DNA from: Bacteroidota bacterium
GTDB taxonomy: Bacteria; Bacteroidota; Bacteroidia; Sphingobacteriales; Sphingobacteriaceae
Reading direction: 5' to 3'
NCBI GenBank assembly: GCA_013286565.1
Contig: JABDFM010000022.1
Location: 1-44,686 of the forward strand
Length of the DNA stretch: 44,686 bases
Below, one piece after another: positions 17,982 to 26,277 of this stretch. The translations under genes were made by a program, and so were the position numbers. Under the pieces are notes generated by a model. The model did no database searches, was not told the DNA's origin, and saw nothing but the letters and a program-made list of their open reading frames with translations. Within the stretch, counting starts at the first letter, position 1; each line of letters begins with the position of its first letter.

Positions 17982-18695
17982 CTATTTAACATCTGTGTTT
18001 TCGTTGAGCCTATAACTAAACCTGTTGTCATGGGTTGGCTCAATTCCAATGATGAGTTTGTACTCTCTGTTTTTATTGTTTATGAGGTTTTTATACAAAA
18101 TATACATTTCTGCATAAAAGGTGTTTTTGGAGTTTTTAAGAGATTTAAACAAATCCTCTGTAATTGGTTGAAAATTATCCGCTGTGTTAAGCGGCATAGG
18201 GGAGTCTTTTATAATATAATTATCGGCATTGAGATAGTTTGGCGCGTTTTCTATAAACAAATCGGGCTCGTCCTTTCCTATTTGTCCTCCCATCTTTATG
18301 GTGATAACCTTGGCCGGGTAAATGCCAAGATTTTTAATCGAAAAATGAATATTGATAGGCTTACCGACTTTAAAAGAGTCTATCTTAAGAACTTCTACTT
18401 GCAAGAATGGTTCATTGCTCACCTCAAAATTATTTTGATTTACCCTAAATACGCTGTCTTGAAATTTAAGAGAGTCGGTTTGTTGCTTATAGCCCTTGTA
18501 GGACAACCAACACAAGGTTATCGTAAGCAATACTGCACACAGAGAAATTCTATCTGCTGTTTTCTTTGGCCAGAGGTGAGCAAGGTACATCACACCTCCG
18601 ACAATCCTTTTTGCAACGGTTATCTTGCCCTCGGCGTGATTTGCGGGTGGATTTTTGGCATCGGTATTTTTAACCTCTTTAGGACTCACACTCAT
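17982..18695 (-). CDS. Hypothetical single-pass membrane protein
   Basis: The 237-residue product has a hydrophilic, likely cytoplasmic N-terminus, one transmembrane helix (ISLCAVLLTITLCWLSYKGY, about residues 50-69) and a C-terminal domain with strand-rich character (PINIHFSIKNLGIYPAKVIT) of unknown fold. An opposite-strand frame spans nearly the same bases but has poor protein-like composition. No family is recognised. The gene is AT-rich compared with clpC and icmF and sits among other orphans flanked by dispersed repeats, suggesting acquired DNA. Confidence 0.55.
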   Translation of the reverse strand: MSVSPKEVKNTDAKNPPANHAEGKITVAKRIVGGVMYLAHLWPKKTADRISLCAVLLTITLCWLSYKGYKQQTDSLKFQDSVFRVNQNNFEVSNEPFLQVEVLKIDSFKVGKPINIHFSIKNLGIYPAKVITIKMGGQIGKDEPDLFIENAPNYLNADNYIIKDSPMPLNTADNFQPITEDLFKSLKNSKNTFYAEMYILYKNLINNKNREYKLIIGIEPTHDNRFSYRLNENTDVK

Positions 18696-18821
18696 GGTGT
18701 AGGATTTAGAATTTTCTGTTTGATTTTAACCATAGTCTTCTTCTTGCTTTCCCACTATTTTGTAATAAAATCTATTTAAAGCTATGGTTTTTTGTGTGTA
18801 AATCAGTGCTTAAAAATAAGT

Positions 18822-18829
18822 TATCTTTG
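18822..18829 (+). promoter_or_regulatory. Candidate Bacteroidota -7 element
   Basis: TATCTTTG matches the TAnnTTTG -7 consensus of Bacteroidota sigma-70 promoters, 25 bases before the ATG at 18854. A clear -33 TTTG at the usual spacing is not seen. Its place favours 18854 over the upstream TTG-type start at 18794. Confidence 0.4.
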
Positions 18830-18853
18830 GGGATAAGTAAAACCCTGATAACA

Positions 18854-19120
18854 ATGAGTTTATTATTTGGAGATAAGTTTGAAAACCAAACAAAGGAATT
18901 TAACGAAAAAGTAAAAGCTATCGAGAATAGGCACTTTTCTGTATTTGAGAAGCAAGTAAATGTGATTACCGGGGAATCTCCCGATAGATTGCAGAATCAT
19001 TTCCTCACAACGTATGATGGATATAAGCACACGATAGGATTTAGCAAAGACAGCTATGTACCTGATAATATTCAACAAGAAGTTTATTCGGCGTTCAGAG
19101 AGGCTTTTTCGGCTAAGTAG
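18854..19120 (+). CDS. Hypothetical small protein, 88 residues
   Basis: The ATG at 18854 (MSLLFGDKFENQTKEFNEKV) follows a -7-like TATCTTTG, and the in-frame extension to 18794 would lie upstream of that promoter, so the shorter form is chosen. The product is soluble, begins with a helix and ends with QQEVYSAFREAFSAK. No family is recognised. Its 3' end overlaps the convergent gene at 19084-19311 by 37 bases. Confidence 0.5.
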   Translation: MSLLFGDKFENQTKEFNEKVKAIENRHFSVFEKQVNVITGESPDRLQNHFLTTYDGYKHTIGFSKDSYVPDNIQQEVYSAFREAFSAK

Positions 19121-19311
19121 TATTCGATAGCTTTTTTAAGGATATTTACGGGAAGCGTATAGCTTTTATTTATTCCAAATAAGAAATTTAGCGTCATAAC
19201 AGGGGACGGTAAATCGACTTGAGTTTCCCCCGATTTAATTTGTAAAACTGGATATTTTAGGCACGAAGTATCAGCCTCAACTGCCTTACAACCGGGTTTT
19301 TTCTCTGCCAT
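19084..19311 (-). CDS. Hypothetical small protein, 75 residues
   Basis: Starting at the ATG whose complement is 19309-19311 (MAEKKPGCKAVEADTSCLKY) gives 75 residues. The frame extends to 19407, but that part crosses a dispersed repeat (CCCTCAAGAGGGG near 19345) and is not protein-like. Two Cys residues occur in the first 20 positions. There is no recognised family. It overlaps the convergent neighbour's 3' end by 37 bases. Confidence 0.4.
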   Translation of the reverse strand: MAEKKPGCKAVEADTSCLKYPVLQIKSGETQVDLPSPVMTLNFLFGINKSYTLPVNILKKAIEYYLAEKASLNAE

Positions 19312-19444
19312 TCCCAAAGTTAGTGTAAATTTGTATATGAAAGCCCTCAAGAGGGGAACCTCGCCCACCGCCCTTTTCTTCATCTGCATATTCGCATATC
19401 TGCACATTAACTAATATTATTATGCAAGCATAGTTTTTGCAAGG

Positions 19445-19462
19445 TAATTTTGGTTAATTTTG
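19445..19462 (+). promoter_or_regulatory. Candidate icmF -7 elements
   Basis: Two overlapping-phase TAATTTTG boxes (19445-19452 and 19455-19462) match the Bacteroidota TAnnTTTG consensus; TTTTTG at 19434-19439 could be a -33 box for the second, though the 15-base gap is short. They lie 23-40 bases before the icmF ATG. Confidence 0.35.
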
Positions 19463-19484
19463 TGCTATATCAATTATTGCCTGC

Positions 19485-22400
19485 ATGGAAATTATTGCTC
19501 CATATCATTCCAAAAACAAAATACGCTTTGTAACTGCCGCTTCGTTGTTCGACGGGCATGATGCTACCATTAATATTATGCGCCGCATTTTGCAATCCAC
19601 GGGTGCCGAGGTGATCCATTTGGGGCACAACCGCTCGGTGGATGAAGTGGTGAACTGCGCCATACAGGAAGATGTGCAGGGCATTGCATTAACCTCCTAC
19701 CAGGGCGGGCACGTGGAGTATTTTAAATACATGTATGATCTGTTGAAGGAACGCGGCGCAGGGCATATCAAGATATTTGGCGGGGGCGGCGGCGTGATTT
19801 TGCCACAGGAGATAAAAGAACTACAGGATTACGGGATAGCACGTATCTACTCGCCCGATGATGGTCGTACCATGGGCCTGCAGGGGATGATCAACGATAT
19901 GTTGCAGCAATGTGATTTCCGTACCATTACTAAACTAAATGGCGAAATAAAGCATCTGCCGGAAAAAGATATAAAGGCAATTGCCTCGCTAATAACAATA
20001 GCTGAAAATGACAGCCCCACCCAACCCTCCCCGGAAGGGAGGGCTTTAAAAGAAGAACTAAAAAAAGTCTCCCCTACAGGGGGAGATTTAGAGGGGGCTG
20101 GGGCTATACCAGTACTCGGCATCACTGGAACCGGTGGCGCGGGTAAATCGTCGTTGGTTGACGAGATCGTTCGGCGGTTTTTGATGGAAACAGATAAAAC
20201 GCTGGCCATTATTTCTGTCGATCCATCTAAAAGAAAAACAGGCGGCGCCTTGCTGGGCGACAGGATCAGGATGAATTCTATTAATAGTCCGCGGGTGTAT
20301 ATGCGTTCGCTGGCTACAAGGCAGGCTAATCTGGCGCTGTCAAAATATGTGCAGGAATCTATTGATATCTGCAAAGCGGCGGGTTATGACCTGATCATTG
20401 TAGAAACATCAGGTATCGGGCAATCGGATACCATGATCACCGATTATTGCGACTTATCCATGTATGTAATGACGCCCGAATTTGGCGCGGCTACGCAACT
20501 GGAGAAGATAGACATGCTGGATTTTGCCGACATGGTGGCCCTTAATAAATTTGATAAACGCGGCGCGCTGGATGCCATACGCGATGTGCGCAAGCAATAC
20601 AAGCGTAATCATCATCTGTTTACTGCCAAAGACGAGGATCTGCCGGTATATGGCACCATGGCATCACAGTTTAACGATCCCGGCATGAACAATTTGTTCG
20701 ACGCCCTGATGCATAAGCTGAAGGAAAAAACCGGGGCCGATTTCATTGGGAAAAAATATGATGCAGCACTATTGCATTGGGGTGAATCAGAAAAGATATA
20801 TATCATTCCGCCCGACCGTAACCGTTATTTAGCCGAGATTGCCGAAGCCAGCCAGGAATATGGTGAATGGGTGAATGAGCAGTGCAAGATCGCGCAGCAA
20901 ATGTTCCAGGTGAGAGGAACGATTAGCCTCACCCAAACCCTCTCCAAAGGAGAGGGCTTCAAAGATGGCCTGGAAGATATTTATAACAATTTAGAGGGTC
21001 ACCTGCACCCTGAATGTAAACGGCTGCTAAACGAGTGGCCGGAAACCGTAAAAAAGTATAAGGCTGATTATTTTATTTACAAAGTCCGGGACAAGGAGAT
21101 ACGTCAGCCACTTTTTTACACTTCGCTTTCGCAGTTGAAAGTGCCCAAAATATCGCTACCGGGGTATGAAGCCTGGGGCGATATTTTGGGCTGGCTGCTG
21201 ACCGAGAATGTACCGGGAGAATTTCCTTATACCGCCGGGGTATTCCCGATAAAGCGTGAAGGCGAAGACCCTACCCGTATGTTTGCCGGAGAAGGCGGTC
21301 CGGAGCGCACCAACAAGCGTTTCCATTATGTATCGCTTGGTCAGCCTGCACATCGGTTATCCACTGCTTTTGACTCAGTGACTCTGTATGGCGAGGACCC
21401 GCATGTGCGGCCCGATATTTATGGCAAGATCGGCAACTCAGGCGTAAGCATCGCTACTTTGGATGATGCCAAAAAGCTGTATTCCGGATTTGACCTTTGT
21501 AATGCGTCCACCTCGGTATCCATGACCATTAATGGCCCTGCGCCTATGCTGCTGGGTTATTTTATGAACGCGGCTATCGATCAGCAATGCGAAAAGTATA
21601 TCCACGAGCATAAGCTGGAGCATTTGGTAGAGGCTAAGTTTAAGGAGTTGTATGATAGTAAGGGGTTATCCCGCCCACATTACAGCCCCTCCCAACCCTC
21701 CCCGGAAGGGAGGGCTTTAAAAACAGATAAAGCAAAAGTCTCCCCAACCGGGGGAGATTTAGAGGGGGCTTTGCCAGTCGGCAACAATGGCCTTGGCCTC
21801 CTTCTCCTCGGCCTAACCGGCGACCAGGTTTTGCCTGCCGATGTTTATGCAAAAATTAAGGCTTATGCCATTGCCACCGTTCGTGGTACGGTGCAGGCGG
21901 ATATTTTGAAGGAAGACCAGGCGCAGAACACCTGCATCTTCTCCACAGAGTTTGCGCTGCGCATGATGGGCGATATCCAACAGTATTTTATCAATGAAAA
22001 GGTGCGGAATTTTTATTCGGTATCTATTTCGGGCTACCATATTGCCGAGGCAGGGGCCAATCCTATTACCCAACTGGCCTTTACTTTATCCAACGGATTT
22101 ACTTACGTAGAATATTATTTGAGCCGGGGGATGAATATCGATGATTTCGCGCCAAACCTTTCGTTCTTTTTCTCCAATGGTATCGACCCGGAATATTCGG
22201 TGATCGGGCGGGTGGCGAGAAGGATATGGGCCAAAGCCGTAAAAAATAAATATAAGGGCAACGACCGTTCCCAAAAACTGAAATACCATATCCAAACAAG
22301 CGGGCGTTCATTACACGCGCAGGAGATCGATTTCAATGATATCCGCACTACGCTGCAGGCTTTGTATGCTATTTATGATAACTGCAATTCGCTGCATACC

Positions 22401-22982
22401 AATGCTTATGACGAGGCGATCACCACGCCTACCGAGGAATCCGTTCGCCGGGCGATGGCGATACAACTGATCATTAACCGGGAACTGGGTCTTGCTAAAA
22501 ATGAGAACCCTTTGCAGGGTGCATTCATCATTGAAGAGTTAACCGACCTGGTGGAAAATGCCGTATTAACAGAATTCAAACGCATCAATGATCGCGGTGG
22601 CGTTTTGGGCGCGATGGAAACCATGTACCAGCGCAGCAAGATACAGGAGGAATCCCTGTATTATGAAACCATGAAACATAACGGCGAATACCCAATCGTC
22701 GGTGTCAATACCTTCCTCAATAAAAAAGGATCGCCAACCATTACGCCATCAGAAGTGATCCGCGCTACGGAAGAAGAAAAACAATTCCAGATCACTGCAT
22801 TAGAGGCTTTCCAAAAACGAAACGCGGATAAAGCGCCAGCCCTTTTAAAACAACTGCAAACCAAAGCCATAGCCGGTGAAAATATCTTTGAAAGCCTGAT
22901 GGAAGCCTGTAAATATTGCTCGCTGGGGCAAATATCCCACGCTTTGTATGAGGTTGGGGGTCAGTATAGAAGGAATATGTGA
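19485..22982 (+). CDS. icmF: Fused isobutyryl-CoA mutase/G-protein chaperone IcmF, with three in-frame repeat insertions
   Basis: The order of domains is that of IcmF: an N-terminal cobalamin-binding domain with [14 protein letters not shown] (His25 as lower axial ligand), a MeaB-like GTPase with P-loop GTGGAGKSS (215-223) and NKFD (354-357), then the large TIM-barrel mutase domain ending near 1165. It interconverts isobutyryl-CoA and n-butyryl-CoA, with the GTPase guarding B12 loading. Three segments interrupt it: residues 177-205 and 734-762 (29 codons each, [12 protein letters not shown]… and [12 protein letters not shown]…, both ending [12 protein letters not shown]), and residues 481-492 ([12 protein letters not shown]). 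They are copies of intergenic palindromic elements. The reading frame stays open throughout, so the protein is probably made. Some related enzymes prefer pivalyl-CoA, which cannot be told apart here. Confidence 0.9.
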   Translation: MEIIAPYHSKNKIRFVTAASLFDGHDATINIMRRILQSTGAEVIHLGHNRSVDEVVNCAIQEDVQGIALTSYQGGHVEYFKYMYDLLKERGAGHIKIFGGGGGVILPQEIKELQDYGIARIYSPDDGRTMGLQGMINDMLQQCDFRTITKLNGEIKHLPEKDIKAIASLITIAENDSPTQPSPEGRALKEELKKVSPTGGDLEGAGAIPVLGITGTGGAGKSSLVDEIVRRFLMETDKTLAIISVDPSKRKTGGALLGDRIRMNSINSPRVYMRSLATRQANLALSKYVQESIDICKAAGYDLIIVETSGIGQSDTMITDYCDLSMYVMTPEFGAATQLEKIDMLDFADMVALNKFDKRGALDAIRDVRKQYKRNHHLFTAKDEDLPVYGTMASQFNDPGMNNLFDALMHKLKEKTGADFIGKKYDAALLHWGESEKIYIIPPDRNRYLAEIAEASQEYGEWVNEQCKIAQQMFQVRGTISLTQTLSKGEGFKDGLEDIYNNLEGHLHPECKRLLNEWPETVKKYKADYFIYKVRDKEIRQPLFYTSLSQLKVPKISLPGYEAWGDILGWLLTENVPGEFPYTAGVFPIKREGEDPTRMFAGEGGPERTNKRFHYVSLGQPAHRLSTAFDSVTLYGEDPHVRPDIYGKIGNSGVSIATLDDAKKLYSGFDLCNASTSVSMTINGPAPMLLGYFMNAAIDQQCEKYIHEHKLEHLVEAKFKELYDSKGLSRPHYSPSQPSPEGRALKTDKAKVSPTGGDLEGALPVGNNGLGLLLLGLTGDQVLPADVYAKIKAYAIATVRGTVQADILKEDQAQNTCIFSTEFALRMMGDIQQYFINEKVRNFYSVSISGYHIAEAGANPITQLAFTLSNGFTYVEYYLSRGMNIDDFAPNLSFFFSNGIDPEYSVIGRVARRIWAKAVKNKYKGNDRSQKLKYHIQTSGRSLHAQEIDFNDIRTTLQALYAIYDNCNSLHTNAYDEAITTPTEESVRRAMAIQLIINRELGLAKNENPLQGAFIIEELTDLVENAVLTEFKRINDRGGVLGAMETMYQRSKIQEESLYYETMKHNGEYPIVGVNTFLNKKGSPTITPSEVIRATEEEKQFQITALEAFQKRNADKAPALLKQLQTKAIAGENIFESLMEACKYCSLGQISHALYEVGGQYRRNM
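20013..20099. repeat. 87-bp palindromic element inserted in frame in icmF, copy 1
   Basis: The element begins AGCCCCACCCAACCC and ends GATTTAGAGGGGGCT, with terminal AGCCCC/GGGGCT inverted ends. It holds two hairpins, CCCTCCCCGGAAGGGAGGG and CTCCCC-tacagg-GGGAG. Its 29 codons fall in the linker between the B12 domain and the GTPase domain. Same length and frame as the copy at 21684. Confidence 0.9.
20925..20960. repeat. 36-bp related palindromic element in frame in icmF
   Basis: AGCCTCACCCAAACCC followed by the hairpin CCCTCTCC-aaa-GGAGAGGG encodes 12 codons ([12 protein letters not shown]). It resembles the left half of the 87-bp elements with different stem bases. It sits after the GTPase domain, before the mutase domain. 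Confidence 0.75.
21684..21770. repeat. 87-bp palindromic element inserted in frame in icmF, copy 2
   Basis: Nearly the same as 20013-20099 (24 of 29 encoded residues identical); the differences cluster in the middle ([10 protein letters not shown] against [10 protein letters not shown]). It lies in the mutase region before [15 protein letters not shown], probably at a surface loop or domain linker. Confidence 0.9.
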
Positions 22983-23029
22983 TTTGAGAGATTAGAGGTT
23001 GGTGATTAGGATAAGGAGCCGGGATTAAA

Positions 23030-23635
23030 TTAGTTGGTCTTTAACTTCGCTTCTTGCGCATTAGCCTTTTCTATAATGATCCTGAAACGGGGGAGCATAT
23101 TTCCTTCTACGGTTATCGATCTTATGATGCCTCCGAGCCGGTATATTTCACCCTCGCTGTTTTTAAAATCTTCAACGGGCCATTTCTCATCCAGGATGAT
23201 ATAGTCAAAGCTGAATATTTCTGTGGCGGCGTTGTTGGTTGAAGTAATAAAAAGCGAATCGGTTTTTCCATTTACCATCTGGATGCTATTGAAACCGTTC
23301 TTTAAAGCAACCGGGTGCGCGGGCAAAAGAACCCATTTACCTGTAAATCCTTTAACAGCCTTAATTGCCTCATCTTTCGTTACCTTATTTAAATTCATAA
23401 GCCCCGCTTCCGAGTGAATATACATATATCTTAATAGTGCAGCGCCCACATCATCCGGCTCATCTTTCGATATTTTATTTAAGAGAGAAAGGGAAATGGT
23501 ATTGGCATCCTGCCAGTTTTCAGCCTGAAGACTAGTTATTAAATTGTGCCATTCTTCCGTATGCAGTATAGCCTGCGACCGGGCGTTTAATAAGAGCGCG
23601 AAAACGAAAAACAAAAGCAGGGTAATTTTTTTCAT
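23030..23635 (-). CDS. Hypothetical secreted protein
   Basis: Starting at the ATG at 23635 gives 201 residues with a signal peptide (MKKITLLLFFVFALLLNARS, cleavage near RSQA). The frame extends to 23698, but the extra 21 residues precede a perfect signal peptide and are rejected. The mature part has a helical first half (WQDANTISLSLLNKI) and a strand-rich second half ending FRIIIEKANAQEAKLKTN. No family is recognised. It diverges from the thioredoxin-like gene; a 17-bp hairpin lies between the two starts. Confidence 0.6.
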   Translation of the reverse strand: MKKITLLLFFVFALLLNARSQAILHTEEWHNLITSLQAENWQDANTISLSLLNKISKDEPDDVGAALLRYMYIHSEAGLMNLNKVTKDEAIKAVKGFTGKWVLLPAHPVALKNGFNSIQMVNGKTDSLFITSTNNAATEIFSFDYIILDEKWPVEDFKNSEGEIYRLGGIIRSITVEGNMLPRFRIIIEKANAQEAKLKTN

Positions 23636-23726
23636 TGTGATTTGGGAATGTTGAAGCAATATAGCGATATATTTAAAAATCCAGAAGAACCAAATCAAGC
23701 GCCAGGATTTTAAAATTTATAGCGAC

Positions 23727-23764
23727 AAACAAATGCAAACTATTTTTATAGTTTGCATTTGTTT
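23727..23764. promoter_or_regulatory. Perfect 17-bp hairpin in a divergent promoter region
   Basis: AAACAAATGCAAACTAT (23727-23743) and its exact complement (23748-23764) enclose a TTTT loop between the divergent starts at 23635 and 23809. It may be an operator dyad or a dispersed palindrome. The TATCTTTA at 23772-23779, just downstream, resembles a -7 box for the thioredoxin-like gene, with TTTG inside the hairpin (23752-23755) as a possible -33. Confidence 0.5.
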
Positions 23765-23808
23765 TATTTACTATCTTTAGAAAATAATCCTAACTAAACA
23801 CCTCTTTT

Positions 23809-24588
23809 ATGAAAACCTGCCTTATTACTTTGCTTGCCATTCTAAATTTTTTATGTGTTACCGTGGTAAAAAGCCAGTCGCCCGGCAAAGCGGTTGCGCC
23901 GCCGGATAGCGTGGTAAAAAGCATGAATAATTTAATGGATTATTATAGCGCACATTTACGGCTGATGGGAAATTTTGTGGCCTATGATGCACATGGGAAG
24001 ACTATTGACAAGGGACAATTTTTAAAAGACCTGACAACAGGTGATTACCTGCCCCTGCAATTAGTTTCTAAAACCAATGCCTGGGTTTACCAGCTTTACA
24101 AATTAAAACCAGGTACCAATGATGATGTAAAAGCGATGCTTAAGCAAATCGGGGATACTGACTACGGTTTATATCAGATGGTAGGCAAACCTTTTCCGCC
24201 GTTTCATTATGTAGATCTGAATGGAAAGGTATATACTTCAGAAAATATCAAAGGGAAGATTGTGGTATTGAAGGCGTGGTTCACTTCCTGCATTCCCTGC
24301 GTAGCAGAAATGCCCGAACTGAACAAGCTTACAGAACAGTATAAAAACCGGAAGGATATCGTGTTTATCAGCATAGCCTGGAATCCCAAAAAGGCACTGG
24401 AAGATTTTACCAAACATACCACGTTCAAGTATGCTATAGTCCCTGTTAAGCAAAGTTATATTGCACAAACCCTGCACGCAACCGGTTACCCGGCCCATTG
24501 GATAATTAATAAGCAAGGCATTGTAACAAGTATGAGTTATGATAAGGATGAAATGATAGCGGCGTTACGAAAGGAGGTGGGGAAATAA
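23809..24588 (+). CDS. TlpA/ResA-like thioredoxin-fold protein, periplasmic
   Basis: A 259-residue protein with an N-terminal signal peptide (MKTCLITLLAILNFLCVTVV). A helical ~100-residue N-terminal part precedes an AhpC/TSA-type thioredoxin domain that starts at GKPFPPFHYVDLNGK. The redox motif is CIPC in WFTSCIPCVAEMPEL, and the cis-Pro loop is GYPAHWIINKQG. Such Bacteroidota proteins reduce or isomerise periplasmic disulfides. The substrate is not deducible. The divergent hairpin at 23727-23764 may control it. Confidence 0.85.
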   Translation: MKTCLITLLAILNFLCVTVVKSQSPGKAVAPPDSVVKSMNNLMDYYSAHLRLMGNFVAYDAHGKTIDKGQFLKDLTTGDYLPLQLVSKTNAWVYQLYKLKPGTNDDVKAMLKQIGDTDYGLYQMVGKPFPPFHYVDLNGKVYTSENIKGKIVVLKAWFTSCIPCVAEMPELNKLTEQYKNRKDIVFISIAWNPKKALEDFTKHTTFKYAIVPVKQSYIAQTLHATGYPAHWIINKQGIVTSMSYDKDEMIAALRKEVGK

Positions 24589-24640
24589 TCTTTTTTAGAG
24601 TCAGGAATCAAGAATCTGGAGCCAAGATTTTCTATGTGAA

Positions 24641-24673
24641 AGACTTACGAAGTTTCAAAAACTTCGTAAGTCT
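24641..24673. repeat. 15-bp perfect hairpin between convergent genes
   Basis: AGACTTACGAAGTTT and AAACTTCGTAAGTCT pair perfectly around CAA. There is no T run on either side, so it is more likely a dispersed palindrome than a standard terminator, though it sits between two convergent 3' ends. Confidence 0.7.
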
Positions 24674-24689
24674 CATCTTCCCATAACAA

Positions 24690-25709
24690 TTATCTCTTCT
24701 CCACCCTATCATAAAACCCGCCGAAGACATTATTCTTCACCCCCTCTTCTGCAAAAAACTCGCCGGGGAAACCTAACTCAATGGCGCTGACTTTATCCAG
24801 CCTTTTCAGGTGATCTTCACTCAAAGTAACATCAATCGTTTTCAGATTATCCTCCAACTGGCTCAATTTAGTTGCGCCTACTATCGGGATGCTGGAGAAA
24901 CCTTGCTGCATGGTCCATTTTAAAGCTATATGGCTCGCCGAAACACCCAGTTCATCAGCAATAGCCATTACAACTTTAGTGATCTCAACAGCACGCTCGT
25001 TCAGCCGTTTGCTTTCGGGTTTGATGCGGCCGGTATCGCCTTTGATATATTTCCCGGTCAGTGCGCCACCGGCGAGCGGGGCCCAGGGGGTTACTGTCAG
25101 TCCGAAATGTTTGGCCATAGGGATCAAGTCTCGCTCCGGGGTGCGGGCCAGCAGGCTGTATTCAACTTGCAGGGCAACAAACTGGCTCCAGCCCATCAGT
25201 TCGGCCAGGGTGTTACCTTTTGCTACCACCCAGGCAGGCGTATCGCTGATGGCTATGTAATTTACTTTGCCTTGCCGCACCAGGTCGTCCATACCGCGCA
25301 TTACCTCATCGATGGGGGTGATATCGTCCCAGATATGCAGGTAAAGCAAGTCGATGAAATCGGTTTTTAATCGCTTCAGGCTTTCCTCCACACTGCGCAT
25401 CATATTTTTGCGGTTGTTGCCTGATGCATTGGGGTTAGTGAGGTTGTCCTTTAAAGTATATTTGGTCGCCAGCACAAAAAAGTCGCGGTCATTGTTCCGG
25501 ATATATTCGCCAATGATCTTCTCACTGGTGCCGAGTTTGTAGATGTTGGCTGTATCCAGGAAATTACCCCCGGCATTGGCGTAGGCATCCATAATGGTAA
25601 AGCTGGTATCCTTATCGGCGCCCCAGCCATTTTCGGTACCGAAACCCATCGTACCCAGGCATAATTCAGAAACTTTAAGGCCCGACCGGCCCAGTAATTT
25701 GTAATTCAT
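24690..25709 (-). CDS. Aldo/keto reductase
   Basis: The 339-residue protein has the full AKR catalytic tetrad: Asp52 and Tyr57 in FLDTANIY, Lys83 in VLATKY and His125 in LLYLHIWD. The NADPH-binding end (SIPIVGATKLSQLEDN) is present. The family is an (alpha/beta)8 barrel reducing aldehydes and ketones in the cytoplasm, close to the YajO/potassium-channel-beta-like branch. Substrate not deducible. Stands alone. Confidence 0.9.
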   Translation of the reverse strand: MNYKLLGRSGLKVSELCLGTMGFGTENGWGADKDTSFTIMDAYANAGGNFLDTANIYKLGTSEKIIGEYIRNNDRDFFVLATKYTLKDNLTNPNASGNNRKNMMRSVEESLKRLKTDFIDLLYLHIWDDITPIDEVMRGMDDLVRQGKVNYIAISDTPAWVVAKGNTLAELMGWSQFVALQVEYSLLARTPERDLIPMAKHFGLTVTPWAPLAGGALTGKYIKGDTGRIKPESKRLNERAVEITKVVMAIADELGVSASHIALKWTMQQGFSSIPIVGATKLSQLEDNLKTIDVTLSEDHLKRLDKVSAIELGFPGEFFAEEGVKNNVFGGFYDRVEKR

Positions 25710-25810
25710 CAGGCAAATGTTTTAATAGCAAACGTATTAAACAATTCGCGGTTTTATCAATTAATAAAACATAATTACACAAAATCAATTATTATAATAA
25801 AGCATCTATC

Positions 25811-26140
25811 ATGAAGATCATCACCCTCCATACCCGTATCAATGCAGATGAGTTGCACCGCCATTTGCAGCAGCACTTAAACCGTCTTTTTAAGGAGCAA
25901 AGGCAAAGTGATGTTATTTTAAAAATTGAAAAAAACGGCAAGCGTATTGAGATATCACAGCCCGAATTATATCCCGGCGATATTCTTTATCAAATAGAAG
26001 TTGCAGGCGATAAGCTGAACATCACCCGTTCTGAACATTATGTGGATGATGTAAATTCGCTAACAGTAGAATCTATTTTGAACGATCTTTTTAATGACCT
26101 TTCAGACAAGCAAGGAACTGATCTGCTTTTGGAAGGATAG
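25811..26140 (+). CDS. Hypothetical small protein, 109 residues
   Basis: This soluble, charged protein (MKIITLHTRINADELHRHLQ) has no family I recognise. Predicted order is a helix-rich N-terminus, a central strand pair (ILKIEKNGKRIEI, ILYQIEVAGDKLNI) and an acidic C-terminal helix (SILNDLFNDLSDKQG). It stands alone between an aldo/keto reductase start and a repeat element, with an AT-rich upstream region. Confidence 0.55.
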   Translation: MKIITLHTRINADELHRHLQQHLNRLFKEQRQSDVILKIEKNGKRIEISQPELYPGDILYQIEVAGDKLNITRSEHYVDDVNSLTVESILNDLFNDLSDKQGTDLLLEG

Positions 26141-26165
26141 GGTGGTGAGTGGGCAGTGCGTGACC

Positions 26166-26260
26166 TGTAGAGACGCAATACTTTGCGTCTCCCATTAACC
26201 AGATTACAAAGATGGTTGGGAATATTATATTTCTGAGACGCAAGGTATTGCGTCTCTACA
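26166..26260. repeat. 95-bp MITE-like element with 16-bp terminal inverted repeats
   Basis: TGTAGAGACGCAATAC (26166-26181) and GTATTGCGTCTCTACA (26245-26260) are perfect inverted ends. Each end also folds on its own: GAGACGCAA-tact-TTGCGTCTC (26170-26191) and GAGACGCAA-ggta-TTGCGTCTC (26235-26256). The second hairpin is followed by a T run, so it could end the transcript from 25811. Confidence 0.85.
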
Positions 26261-26277
26261 TTTTTTTAAACAGCAAA

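Noticed and set aside
17970..18779. A 269-codon plus-strand frame opposite the membrane-protein gene
   Set aside because: It mirrors 17982-18695; its product has irregular Cys/Phe/Lys-rich composition, while the minus-strand product has a normal membrane-helix plus domain layout.
19485..22982. Inteins or introns in icmF
   Set aside because: The insertions are 12 or 29 codons, far too short for inteins, remain open and are copies of palindromic repeats also found outside genes.
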